Shown here in pieces: positions 8,870-17,583 of a stretch of DNA of 64,000 bases; positions within the stretch are counted from its first letter, which is position 1; each line of letters begins with the position of its first letter. The stretch comes from Candidatus Methylacidiphilales bacterium. Its GTDB lineage: Bacteria; Verrucomicrobiota; Verrucomicrobiia; Methylacidiphilales; JAAUTS01. The notes beneath the pieces were generated by a model. It was not told the origin of the DNA. It saw nothing but the letters and a program-made list of their open reading frames with translations, and did no database searches. Where the stretch lies: contig JAQTNW010000004.1 in assembly GCA_028713655.1 (NCBI GenBank), positions 48,677-112,676 of the forward strand, given 5' to 3'. The position numbers and the translations under genes are program-made.

Positions 8870-10107
8870 AACTCAAACGCAAATGGCGAGAGCCGTTCCA
8901 CGAGGGCGTTTATCACGCGCCGTTCCTCTTCCACACTGGCAGCCTGGAAGGTGACGCTGAATCGCACATACGTTCCGGCGTCGTCCCAGGGTACAGTGGA
9001 GATGGAATGCTCGCGGATCAGCCATTGTGAAAAGTCCTCGGCGCTGGCGAATTCGGCGGACTTGCATCCGCTTGCCACGCGTTTTGGGCTTTTCACATAA
9101 AGGAAAAAGGAGCCCTTTGGCTTGGCGGCCTTGAATCCGAGGCGGTTCAGCGCCTGCACCAGCAGATCCATGCGGCGTGAATATTTGGCGGCGATTTTTT
9201 CCGTGATCTCGGGATGTTCGAAGCAATACGCGGCCGCGTTCTGAATGGCCAGGAACTGGCCGGAATCGGTGTTGTCCTTGACGTCGCCATACGCTTTCAC
9301 GAGCAACTCATTGCCCGAGACGAACCCGCAGCGCCAGCCGGTCATGTTGAACGATTTGCTGGTGGAATGCAGTTCAATGCCGACGTCGATGGCGCCCGGC
9401 GTGGCCAGGAAACTCAGGGGTTTGCCTTCAAAAACAAGCGCGGTGTAGGCGGCGTCATGGATGACCACGATGCTGTTCCTTTTGGCAAACAAAACCGCTT
9501 TTTCGAAAAAGGCCGGGCTGGCGCTGGCGCCTGTTGGATTGTTAGGATAATTAATGACAAGTACCTTGGCTTTTTTCAGGATGTCCTCAGGGATGGAATC
9601 CAAGTCAGGCAAAAAATTGTTTTCAACAGTGAGTTTCAGGTTGTGAACAATGCCGCCGTAATACCTGGCATGCGTGCCAAAAACCGGGTAACCGGGAGTG
9701 GTCATCAGTACGATGTCGCCGGGATTGATCAGGGCCGCAGGCAGGATGCTGAGAGCGGCCTTGGAGCCGATGGAATGCAAAACCTGGGTTTCGGGGTCGA
9801 TGGACACGCCGCAGACATTCTTCAAATAGCGCGCCGCAGCTTCCTTGAGCCGCGCCCCGCCGTTGTCGGAGTATCCCCGGTTCTCGGGCTTGCGCGCTTC
9901 AGAGGCCAGGGCGGCCACCACCTCGGGAAAGGCCATTTCGTCGGGTTCGCCGACGCCAAGGTCAAACAGCTCAACATTTGGGCGTTCCTGCAGAGCCGCC
10001 CTTTTGGCCCGCTTGATTTTCTCAAATTTATAAATGGCTGTGTCCAGGCCGTAGCGGTTCCCTCCGATACGGTCGGCGAATAAGTTTTGAATGTAGCTGT
10101 CTGACAT
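8866..10107 (-). CDS. dapL: LL-diaminopimelate aminotransferase
   Basis: The 413-residue class I/II PLP aminotransferase converts tetrahydrodipicolinate directly to LL-diaminopimelate for lysine and peptidoglycan synthesis. Motifs include DLGVGEPDEMAFP near residue 50, YSDNGGARLKEAAARYL, INYPNNPTGA near 190 and the PLP-lysine motif STSKSFNMTGWRCGF near 250. Length and order match DapL, which is found in PVC bacteria, Chlamydiae, cyanobacteria and plants. GGAGG is well placed upstream of the ATG. Only 21 bases separate it from the divergent panC. Confidence 0.95.
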   Translation of the reverse strand: MSDSYIQNLFADRIGGNRYGLDTAIYKFEKIKRAKRAALQERPNVELFDLGVGEPDEMAFPEVVAALASEARKPENRGYSDNGGARLKEAAARYLKNVCGVSIDPETQVLHSIGSKAALSILPAALINPGDIVLMTTPGYPVFGTHARYYGGIVHNLKLTVENNFLPDLDSIPEDILKKAKVLVINYPNNPTGASASPAFFEKAVLFAKRNSIVVIHDAAYTALVFEGKPLSFLATPGAIDVGIELHSTSKSFNMTGWRCGFVSGNELLVKAYGDVKDNTDSGQFLAIQNAAAYCFEHPEITEKIAAKYSRRMDLLVQALNRLGFKAAKPKGSFFLYVKSPKRVASGCKSAEFASAEDFSQWLIREHSISTVPWDDAGTYVRFSVTFQAASVEEERRVINALVERLSPFAFEF

Positions 10108-10128
10108 CTATGCTTCCTCCATTAAACC

Positions 10129-10914
10129 ATGAAAATTATTACGAGCTCACGGCAAATGCAACGACAAGCTTTGCAATTCAAGCGGCTGGGTCGAAAAATC
10201 TCCTTTGTGCCCACCATGGGGGCCCTGCATGCCGGGCACCTGAGTTTGGTGCGCCTGGCCCGTAAAAAATCGGATATGGTGGTGATGAGCATCTACGTCA
10301 ACCCAACCCAGTTCGGGCCGAAAGAGGATTTTTCCAGATATCCACGGCCTTTCCGCAAGGACGCGCGCCTGGCGGCGGCAGCGGGGGTGGATATCCTGTT
10401 TGCCCCACGGAATCTCTATATGCCGGACGATTCCACGCAGGTTTCAGAGAGCCGCCTCTCCCAAGGGCGTTGCGGACGGTTCAGGCCGGGCCATTTCGAC
10501 GGGGTCACGACCGTGGTTGCCAAACTCCTGAACATCGTCCAGCCTGACGTGGCGGTTTTTGGGCAAAAGGATGCCCAGCAATGTGATGTATTGGAACGTA
10601 TGGCGAGAGACTTGTATTTTCCGGTCCAGATGGTCCGGGCGCCGATTTTGCGCGACAGCAGGGGGCTTGCGATGAGCTCGCGGAACGCCTATTTGAGCGC
10701 CCGCGAGTATGAAACAGCTTTGAACCTGTCCCAGATTCTGAATAGGGCCGCGAAGGCTGGCATGGGGAGCGCAGTGGCGCGCGCCCGCAAGCTTTTGTCA
10801 AGGGCGCCGGGAATGAAGCTTCAATATGTGGAGGCTGAGGCGGGCAGATTGTGCGCTGCTGTGCAGGTGGGCTCCACGCGGTTGATTGACAATGTTCCCC
10901 TTAAGGTGAAATAA
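10129..10914 (+). CDS. panC: Pantoate--beta-alanine ligase
   Basis: The 261-residue enzyme joins pantoate and beta-alanine with ATP to give pantothenate, the CoA precursor. It shows the class I nucleotidyltransferase HxGH motif (PTMGALHAGHLSLV, residues 28-41), YVNPTQFGPKEDFSRYPR near 56-73, GHFDGVTTVVAKLLNIV near 122 and the KMSKS-like SSRNAYLS near 180. The 21-bp gap to divergent dapL leaves no room for a normal promoter, so its promoter must reach into dapL. The amidase gene follows after 30 bases. Confidence 0.95.
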   Translation: MKIITSSRQMQRQALQFKRLGRKISFVPTMGALHAGHLSLVRLARKKSDMVVMSIYVNPTQFGPKEDFSRYPRPFRKDARLAAAAGVDILFAPRNLYMPDDSTQVSESRLSQGRCGRFRPGHFDGVTTVVAKLLNIVQPDVAVFGQKDAQQCDVLERMARDLYFPVQMVRAPILRDSRGLAMSSRNAYLSAREYETALNLSQILNRAAKAGMGSAVARARKLLSRAPGMKLQYVEAEAGRLCAAVQVGSTRLIDNVPLKVK

Positions 10915-10944
10915 AGCGAGCAGGCGGCGCCGGAATATTTCCAA

Positions 10945-12483
10945 ATGAGTCAGTTCCGTATTTTAATTTTGCTGGCAGTTTTGATCCAGCCTGTGTTCCG
11001 TGCCCGGGCGGACGACTGGAAAGAAGCAAAGGTGGATGGCCTTCCCTGTGTCACGTTTAATTCATTTTGCCAGTTTTATGAATTTACGCAGGCGCCGGTT
11101 CCGGATGACAAGCCTTTCACCATCAAGGGAATTTATGGCACGCTGACGCTTCGTTCGGGCAATCGCGAGGCTGGCTTCAACGGGCGCAAAGTCTGGTTGA
11201 GTTATCCTTTTATCAAAAAAGACGACGGCACTTGTTATGTCTCCCGGCTCGATGTGATCAAACTCTTCGACCCGTTGCTGAGGCGCGCCGAGGTGGCGCC
11301 GCGCCATCCGGTCAAGGGGGTCATTATCGATCCCGGGCATGGCGGCACGGATGAGGGCGCCAAGAGCCGCAGTGGCAACCTGGAAAAGAACATGACCCTG
11401 GATACCGCGATGCGGTTGAAGGAAATACTGACCGGGCAGGGGATCCCGGTCCGGCTCACCCGAAATTCGGACTTGTATCATCTGCTGGAAGAGAGGGCTG
11501 ACATTGCAAACCGCAATCCTGACTATATTTTTGTCAGCCTGCACTACAACTGCAGCACGCCCTCGGCGCACGGAATTGAAATTTATAGCCTAACTCCACA
11601 GTATGCGTCATCAACCTCGGATGGCTCGTATCAGAGAAGGTCCGACCGCGAGCGCCAGCTTGGCAATGACAAGGACCAGTTGAACATCCTGCTTTCGGAC
11701 TTCGTTTATCAGCAGGCCCTCAAGCTGTTCCCGCAGGATGGGGACCGGGGCATGAAGCGCGCGCGGTTTGTTGTTTTGCGGGAAACCAAAATTCCGGCCG
11801 TCCTGGTTGAGGGAGGTTTCCTGAGCAATCCGAGCGACGCCCGGATGATCGCCACGCCCGCATACCGGCAGCAACTCGCGGAGGCGGTAGCTCTCGGGAT
11901 CAAAAACTACATGGCTTTGATGAACAGCCCGGTCGGCCGCGCTCCGCTGGTAATCCAGCAGACCGTTACAAAGCCCCCGGCCAAACCGGCGCCCAAGCCT
12001 TTGCAGCCTACGGCTGTTCCGCAGCAGGTTTCGCCAACACCTCCTGTTCTCGCGCCAGTCCCGGAAGGTCCGTTGCAACCGTCGGCGATTACGCCCGTGC
12101 TTCCTGAAGAAAAGCCGTCCGAGAATCCGGCGCCTGCTCCGGAAGCCTCGACGCCCGCCACCAAGGCGCAGAATGAGAAACCTGCAGTTCCAGCGCCCGG
12201 GACTACGCTCTCTCCAGCCCAGGAACCGGTGATCACCCCGGTGACCTCCGAGCAAGCAAAGCCTGCGGAACCGCCGAAAACAACGCCAGTAACCCCCGAC
12301 TTGAGCAAGCCGGTGGAATCTCCGAAGACAGCTCCGGAAAATTCCGATGTGAAAAAGCCCGTTGTGGTGCCTTCGTTTAAAGAATGGAAAAGGCCCGTGG
12401 ATAACCAGCCCGAAGGCGGGTCGGAGTCCAAACCTGCGGATCCGAAACCCGAGCCTGCGGCTACAACAACCAAATCAAACTAA
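10945..12483 (+). CDS. Secreted N-acetylmuramoyl-L-alanine amidase (Amidase_3) with Pro-rich tail
   Basis: A signal peptide (residues 1-22, cleavage after RARA) precedes an N-terminal domain and then the zinc amidase domain from about residue 125 to 330. Zinc ligands and motifs are visible: VIIDPGHGGTDEGAKS, LEKNMTLDTA, VSLHYNC and AVLVEGGFLSNPSDA. Residues 340-512 are a Pro/Ala/Thr/Lys-rich, probably disordered tail. The enzyme cleaves the lactyl-amide bond of peptidoglycan in the periplasm during division or remodelling. It lies 4 bases upstream of murI, so a cell-wall operon is likely. Confidence 0.92.
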   Translation: MSQFRILILLAVLIQPVFRARADDWKEAKVDGLPCVTFNSFCQFYEFTQAPVPDDKPFTIKGIYGTLTLRSGNREAGFNGRKVWLSYPFIKKDDGTCYVSRLDVIKLFDPLLRRAEVAPRHPVKGVIIDPGHGGTDEGAKSRSGNLEKNMTLDTAMRLKEILTGQGIPVRLTRNSDLYHLLEERADIANRNPDYIFVSLHYNCSTPSAHGIEIYSLTPQYASSTSDGSYQRRSDRERQLGNDKDQLNILLSDFVYQQALKLFPQDGDRGMKRARFVVLRETKIPAVLVEGGFLSNPSDARMIATPAYRQQLAEAVALGIKNYMALMNSPVGRAPLVIQQTVTKPPAKPAPKPLQPTAVPQQVSPTPPVLAPVPEGPLQPSAITPVLPEEKPSENPAPAPEASTPATKAQNEKPAVPAPGTTLSPAQEPVITPVTSEQAKPAEPPKTTPVTPDLSKPVESPKTAPENSDVKKPVVVPSFKEWKRPVDNQPEGGSESKPADPKPEPAATTTKSN

Positions 12484-12487
12484 TTTT

Positions 12488-13300
12488 ATGGATGACAGAC
12501 CCTTGGGAATTTTTGATTCCGGTCTCGGCGGCCTGACAGTGGCGCGGGCTTTGCGCGAGGTGATGCCGGGCGAGTCCCTGATTTATCTGGGTGACACGGC
12601 CCGGGTGCCGTATGGCAACAAATCGAGCGAAACCATCATCCGGTACTCGCGGGAAAACTCGCGGTTTCTTCTTTCGCGGGACGTTAAGGCTGTTGTGGTC
12701 GCCTGCAACACCGCATCGGCCTATGCCCTCGAAACCCTGCGCGTTGAATTGAAAACGCCGGTTTTCGGGGTGATTGAGGCGGGTGTGGAGGCAGCGCTCA
12801 AAGCCACAAAAAACAACCGTGTGGGCATCATGGGGACATCGGGCACGATCCGCAGCTCCGCCTATCAGGACGCCCTCAAGGCCAAAAGGCCTGACATCCA
12901 ACTGGTGGCAGAAGCAACCCCGCTGCTGGTCCCGTTGATCGAGGAGGATTGGCTGGATCATGCCGCAACCCGCTCGATTCTGGAGGAATATCTTTGGAAA
13001 TTCCGCAGGGCGGGGGTGGACACGCTGGTATTGGCCTGCACCCATTACCCTCTGCTCAAGCCCACGCTGCTGGATATGCTTGGCCCCTCGGTTGAACTGG
13101 TGGATTCAGCGCGTACCTGCGCGGATTATGTGAGGCGCGAGCTGGAGCAGTCTGGCAGTTTGAGTGCGCAACCGGGCGGGGCCGGGATGGAGGTTTATCT
13201 GACAGACCAACCGGCGCAGTTTACGCGCCTGGCAGAACGCTTTCTCAAGCAAAAGCTCGAGCATGTCGAGGTGATCTCAGTGGATGGAACGCATTTTTAG
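12488..13300 (+). CDS. murI: Glutamate racemase
   Basis: The 270-residue enzyme makes D-glutamate for peptidoglycan. It has the N-terminal motif PLGIFDSGLGGLTVARAL, YLGDTARVPYGNKS, catalytic Cys in VVACNTASA near residue 75 and the second Cys in LACTHYPLLKP near 185. The start at 12488, 4 bases after the amidase stop, fits the family N-terminus; the frame extends upstream to 12362 but that would overlap the amidase. Its TAG stop (13298-13300) lies inside a small palindrome. Confidence 0.96.
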   Translation: MDDRPLGIFDSGLGGLTVARALREVMPGESLIYLGDTARVPYGNKSSETIIRYSRENSRFLLSRDVKAVVVACNTASAYALETLRVELKTPVFGVIEAGVEAALKATKNNRVGIMGTSGTIRSSAYQDALKAKRPDIQLVAEATPLLVPLIEEDWLDHAATRSILEEYLWKFRRAGVDTLVLACTHYPLLKPTLLDMLGPSVELVDSARTCADYVRRELEQSGSLSAQPGGAGMEVYLTDQPAQFTRLAERFLKQKLEHVEVISVDGTHF

Positions 13301-13314
13301 CGCGGACGCGTTAA
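13297..13314. repeat. Small palindrome around GCGGACGC at the murI stop (copy 1)
   Basis: TTAGCGCG-GA-CGCGTTAA is an imperfect 8+2+8 palindrome that contains the murI stop codon and is followed by AAAATGGA. A closely similar sequence, with the same GA centre and the same AAAATGGA flank, is at 32685-32702. The shared text implies a dispersed element rather than chance. Confidence 0.55.
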
Positions 13315-13397
13315 AAATGGATGGACGCGAATACCGCGTCCCATCAATTGCACTTGTATTCCCATGTAACCTTGTGTTTTTCGCAGGCAAACACAAA

Positions 13398-13426
13398 CCC
13401 CCTATCATCCCCCTTTTCAGGGGGAT
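13398..13426. repeat. CCCCCT/AGGGGG hairpin between convergent genes (copy 1)
   Basis: CCCCCT (13398-13403) pairs with AGGGGG (13419-13424). A nested ATCCCCC/GGGGGAT stem with loop TTTTCA is at 13407-13426. It lies between convergent murI and ppk1, where it could act as a two-way transcription barrier, though no T-run follows. The same frame AAACCCCCT...TTTTCAGGGGGAT recurs at 43172-43200. Confidence 0.5.
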
Positions 13427-13466
13427 GGAGGCAGCTTGCATGAGAGTTCCAAGTTATTGGTTTCAA

Positions 13467-15632
13467 TCAAATATCTTCCTCGTCGGGCGGGTGCTCAATC
13501 GGAATGAATTCCACCGGTTTGTTCAAGACAAGGGGCTCCACCACGGCCTTTTCTTTTTCTGCGGCGCGCATGAAAAATTCCTGGGCTCGAAAATGGTGCT
13601 GTCCCTTGCCGACGGCGATGCGTACATGGCTGCCATCAGGCAGGATACGGCGGGACTTCTGGTTGTCCTTCCAGTAGCTGTGGATGACATTATCGACAAG
13701 ATGTTGTTTGAGTTTGGGGTCTTCAACCGGGAAAACCACTTCAACCCGGCGCCGCAGGTTGCGTGACATCCAGTCCGCGCTGCCCAGATAAATTTCGTAC
13801 TGGCCGTCGTTTTCAAAGTAGAAAATCCGGCTGTGTTCGAGGTATTGGTCCACAATGCTGCGCACCTCGATGTTTTCGCTCACTCCGGGCAGGCCGGGGC
13901 GCAGGCAGCAGATGCCGCGCACCAGAAGCTCTATTTTGACGCCGGCCGTGGAGGCATCGTAGAGCAGGGTGATGATTTCCGGTTCGGCGAGGGAATTGAT
14001 CTTGGCGAAAATCCGGCCTGGCCTGCCCGCGCGGGCATGGGCGATTTCCCTTTCGATCAGTTCGCGGAATCTTTCCTTCATGTTGAAAGGCGCAACGATG
14101 AGTTTTTTGGACCCGCGGTAGTCTGACATTCCTGTGAGGGCGTTGAACAGCGTGGCGACGTCGTTGGTGATTTCCTCCTGGGTCGTCAGCAGGCCGAGGT
14201 CCGAGTAGAGCCTGGCTGTGCGTGAATGATAATTGCCGGTGCCGAGGTGGACGTAATGCCTGATTTTATCGGCATCACGCCGCACGATAAAGAGCAGCTT
14301 GCAATGGGTTTTCAGGCCGACAAGCCCATAGACGACATGGCAGCCGGCGTCCTCCATGCGCCGCGCCCAGGCGATGTTGTTTGCCTCGTCGAAGCGCGCC
14401 TTGAGTTCCACCATGACGGTGACTTGTTTGCCGTTGTTTGCGGCGCGGATGAGGGCTTTGACGATAGGGGAGTCGCCGCTGGTGCGGTAAAGCGTCATTT
14501 TGATCGCAAGGACCGTTGGGTCCGCGGCCGCTGTTTCAAGAAATTCCACAATCGATGAAAAATTGTGGTAGGGATGATGCAGCAGCACGTCCTGATGGCG
14601 TATAATCTCGAAAATATCCGTTTCCGATTGCAACAGAGGGGCAATGGCTGGAGTGAAGGGCTTGTATTTGAGCCCGGCTAGGCCCTCGCTCTCGGTCAAC
14701 GGCATAAGGCGTAGCAAGTTGAGAGGCTCATCGACCAAATAGAGGTCTTCCTGCTGGAGCTTGAATTTTTGCAGGAGAAAAGATTGGACGACGGGAGGGC
14801 ATTTCTTTTCCAGCTCAAGGCGGACCGCGTTGCCCCGGTTGCGCTTGCGGAGTTCCTCCTCAATGCTACGCAGCAGGTTTTGGGCTTCTTCCTCGTCGAT
14901 GTAGAGGTCGCTGTTGCGTGTCACGCGGAACGCGTAAGCCCCCAGCACGTTGACCCCGGGAAACAGGCTTTGCGCGAATCCCTCGATCACCGCGCTTAGA
15001 AAAATGAAGTCGCGGCTCTTCTCGGAACGGGGAGGCAGGCTGATGAGACGGTTGAGCACGCGCGGTACCTGTACGATGGCATGGCGTGTTTCGCCCTCCA
15101 TATCCGGCTTTTCGAGCATGACGATAATATTAAGGCTTTTGTTGAGGAGTTGCGGAAAGGGGTGGCTGGGATCAATCGCCAAGGGGGTCAGGACGGGGTA
15201 GATTTCACTGATGAAATATTCCTCGATCCATTTCTTTTCAGATGCTGTCAGTTCCTGGAGGTTGTGAAAATGGATGTCATTTTTGGCGAGATCGGGCAGC
15301 AGTTCTTCCTTCCAGAGAAGATACTGGTCCCGGACCATCCGGCTGACGCGCTGGTGAATGGAGGAAAAGGCATCGACTGCGTTAAGCCCATCCGGTCCTG
15401 CATCGCTGCTTTTGTTTTCAATTTGTTGCTTGATTCCGGCGACGCGGATTTCAAAGAATTCGTCCAGGTTGGAACTGGCAATGCAAAGAAACTTGACCCG
15501 TTCCAATAGCGGGTTGCCCGGGTCCTGGGATTCCTCCAGAACACGCTGGTTGAACTCAAGCCAGTTGAGTTCGCGGTTTAGAAAATGTTCCGGAGCGTAG
15601 ATTCCAAGTTTGTGCGGCACACAGCCAAGCAT
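13467..15632 (-). CDS. ppk1: Polyphosphate kinase 1
   Basis: The 721-residue enzyme polymerises the gamma-phosphate of ATP into polyphosphate. The N-terminal domain starts NRELNWLEFNQRVLEE, followed by CIASSNLDEFFEIRVAG. The phospholipase-D-like catalytic core includes YRTSGDSPIVKALIRAA, VELKARFDEANNI and HYVHLGTGNYHSRTARLYSD, whose His is the autophosphorylated residue. The start at 15632 is preferred because the longer frame (15698) would overlap the Memo gene by 41 bases. It is the third gene of a leftward ParA-Memo-Ppk group. Confidence 0.95.
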   Translation of the reverse strand: MLGCVPHKLGIYAPEHFLNRELNWLEFNQRVLEESQDPGNPLLERVKFLCIASSNLDEFFEIRVAGIKQQIENKSSDAGPDGLNAVDAFSSIHQRVSRMVRDQYLLWKEELLPDLAKNDIHFHNLQELTASEKKWIEEYFISEIYPVLTPLAIDPSHPFPQLLNKSLNIIVMLEKPDMEGETRHAIVQVPRVLNRLISLPPRSEKSRDFIFLSAVIEGFAQSLFPGVNVLGAYAFRVTRNSDLYIDEEEAQNLLRSIEEELRKRNRGNAVRLELEKKCPPVVQSFLLQKFKLQQEDLYLVDEPLNLLRLMPLTESEGLAGLKYKPFTPAIAPLLQSETDIFEIIRHQDVLLHHPYHNFSSIVEFLETAAADPTVLAIKMTLYRTSGDSPIVKALIRAANNGKQVTVMVELKARFDEANNIAWARRMEDAGCHVVYGLVGLKTHCKLLFIVRRDADKIRHYVHLGTGNYHSRTARLYSDLGLLTTQEEITNDVATLFNALTGMSDYRGSKKLIVAPFNMKERFRELIEREIAHARAGRPGRIFAKINSLAEPEIITLLYDASTAGVKIELLVRGICCLRPGLPGVSENIEVRSIVDQYLEHSRIFYFENDGQYEIYLGSADWMSRNLRRRVEVVFPVEDPKLKQHLVDNVIHSYWKDNQKSRRILPDGSHVRIAVGKGQHHFRAQEFFMRAAEKEKAVVEPLVLNKPVEFIPIEHPPDEEDI

Positions 15633-15657
15633 AGCAAATTCGCGGGCTATATTAAGA

Positions 15658-16608
15658 TTAATTTTTGGAATTTTCCCGCTTTGTGCGCAAAGGCTCAAAA
15701 TAGCCCGCGCTGAAGCTCACAAAGGATTGATCCCGCCCTTCATACCAAAGGTGTTGAGACATTCTGACCGCTTTCATTTGAAAGTTCCGCAGCAGCAGGG
15801 CGAGCACCCCTGTTCCATCAAAATAAAAGCAGTTTTGCAGGGCTGCTAGATGGAGGACGAACTGGTCCAGGCAGTCGCTTCGGCAGAGCCGCCAAAGTTC
15901 ATCCTCCCATTTTTCCACGGCGTGTTGGACAGGGGAGAGGGCTGCGAAGGGATGTCCAAAACGGGGGCCGACGTGGCATCCGTCGATGCTGGCAATAAGG
16001 GCGCTTTTCCCGGAGGCTTGTTCCGCAATGGCCCGTGCCACAGCCTCTCCGAAGCGTGTGATTTCATGCCCCTTTTCCGGAAGGCTCCCGCTTTGCATGC
16101 TGTCCATAAGCCCGCCCATTAAAATCGGCACGATCTGGAAATTTTGCTCCGGGAAGAACAAGTCCCGGATGGCCTGCAGCCAGATGACCACATATTCGAT
16201 GGAATGTTCCCGGCGGAATGACACGGGAGCGCGGCTGATTTTAAAACCGCAATGATCCTGGATGCTTTCCAATATGCCGTCATCTGACAATACGCTGCCG
16301 AGTGGCGTCAGGTAGTCGCAGCGGCAGGCGCTGAATTCATGCGGGCAGTTATGGCCGACGCCGAGGATGTAAAAGGTGTCCGGAAATTTTTTGAGGCGCA
16401 AAAGCCGCGCATAAGCTTTGGCGTACAAATCCAGGTTTACCCTGAAGTCGATATGCGGTACAATAAGTGTTTCCGGGCTCTTTCCGTTTGAACGCGTTTT
16501 GGCGCCGGCGTGGACTGTTAGCAGCTCGTGAAATTGTTTAAGGAGTTTTTTGGGGACAGCGGGGTAGGAGAGGCCGGCAAACGCGCTCTGGATGGTCTGG
16601 GATTTCAC
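15658..16608 (-). CDS. Memo-family protein (AmmeMemoRadiSam system protein B)
   Basis: The 316-residue protein shows the Memo fold motifs: AGLSYPAVPKKLL near residue 10, VPHIDFRVNLDLYAKAYA with a metal-type His near 52, ILGVGHNCPHEF, REHSIEYVVIWLQA, SIDGCHVGP with a conserved His, and a FDGTGVLALLL end. It starts with GTG in the overlap TAGTG with the ParA stop, so translation is coupled. The partners AMMECR1 and radical-SAM AmmeMemoRadiSam proteins are not in the window. Function in bacteria is unresolved; a redox or metal-dependent dioxygenase-like role is suggested by the fold. Confidence 0.87.
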   Translation of the reverse strand: MKSQTIQSAFAGLSYPAVPKKLLKQFHELLTVHAGAKTRSNGKSPETLIVPHIDFRVNLDLYAKAYARLLRLKKFPDTFYILGVGHNCPHEFSACRCDYLTPLGSVLSDDGILESIQDHCGFKISRAPVSFRREHSIEYVVIWLQAIRDLFFPEQNFQIVPILMGGLMDSMQSGSLPEKGHEITRFGEAVARAIAEQASGKSALIASIDGCHVGPRFGHPFAALSPVQHAVEKWEDELWRLCRSDCLDQFVLHLAALQNCFYFDGTGVLALLLRNFQMKAVRMSQHLWYEGRDQSFVSFSAGYFEPLRTKRENSKN

Positions 16609-17372
16609 TAAAATCTTTCAGTGAATTCAACGGCCAGTTGGCGGTAGCTGTGGGCTCCGATGCCGCCCGGATCATATTGCAACACAGGCTGGCCAAAACT
16701 GGGCGACTCGCCGACCCGGACGGAACGCGGGATGATGGCTTGAAAGACTTTCTCGGACAGGTGGCTCTGCAGCTCGGTCATGACCTGCTGGCTCAGCCGC
16801 GTCCGCGCATCGTACATCGTCAGAAGGACGCCCACCAACTGCAGCCCCGGATTGATGCCCTGTGTCTGCATTCGCTTCATCAGGTCCAGAATTTTGCTGA
16901 TGCCTTCCAGCGCGAAAAACTCGCATTGGACGGGAACCAAAAGCCCGTCGGCTGCGGCAAGGGCGCTGGTCATGAGAATCCCGAGTGACGGCGGACAATC
17001 CATGATGAGGTAGCGGAAACTTTGATCCTTGCGCAGGGGTTCTAGTACCTCACGGAGTTTATGGAGGGGATTTTCCAGACGTGCGATTTCCACCTCGCAG
17101 CCTGCGAGGTCGATTTCGGATGGAATGATGGAAAGCCCCGGGTAAGCGGTCGGGCGGATTTGCTGGTGGACGGCGCATGAGCCGATCAGTGCGGGGTAAA
17201 TGCTGCCGCCGGGTACCTGTGCAAAGCCCACCCCGCTGGTGGCGTTGGCCTGGGGGTCGAGATCGAGCAAAAGGGTCGGGTGGCCTGCTTCAGCCAGGGC
17301 GGCGGACAGGTTGACTGCGGTTGTTGTTTTCCCAACGCCGCCCTTTTGGTTGGCGATCGCAATGATCTTCAT
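16608..17372 (-). CDS. ParA/Soj-family Walker-type ATPase
   Basis: The 254-residue ATPase has the deviant Walker A motif ANQKGGVGKTTTAVNLS at residues 6-22, LLLDLDPQANATSGVGF near 37-53 (switch region), MDCPPSLG and a C-terminal RVGESPSFGQPVLQYDP. This is the Soj/ParA subfamily that positions DNA or protein cargo. No ParB partner or parS-like repeat is adjacent. The start at 17372 matches the family N-terminus; the upstream extension to 17441 is Ser/Phe-rich and not conserved in kind. It heads the ParA-Memo-Ppk1 group. Confidence 0.9.
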   Translation of the reverse strand: MKIIAIANQKGGVGKTTTAVNLSAALAEAGHPTLLLDLDPQANATSGVGFAQVPGGSIYPALIGSCAVHQQIRPTAYPGLSIIPSEIDLAGCEVEIARLENPLHKLREVLEPLRKDQSFRYLIMDCPPSLGILMTSALAAADGLLVPVQCEFFALEGISKILDLMKRMQTQGINPGLQLVGVLLTMYDARTRLSQQVMTELQSHLSEKVFQAIIPRSVRVGESPSFGQPVLQYDPGGIGAHSYRQLAVEFTERF

Positions 17373-17583
17373 GCAGGAGAGAGAGAAAAGGAAGCATCCC
17401 GAAAAGTCGAGAGAGGAATTCGGGCCCCGGTGATAATTCAAGGTTATGGCTTTTTTTGAAACCTTTTTGGGGAGCTGGGGTTGATCTATTTAATGGGTGG
17501 TTTGATTGTGGAAAAGTCTGCCTGGCTGATTCCAAGTCTTGACAACGTCAACACGTGCAATAATTTTAAAGGCTTTCATTGCT

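Noticed and set aside
9214..10083. Open frame of 289 codons on the plus strand
   Set aside because: It is antisense to dapL with no family motifs.
13467..15698. Longer ppk1 start at 15698
   Set aside because: It would overlap the Memo gene by 41 bases and adds residues not typical of Ppk1.
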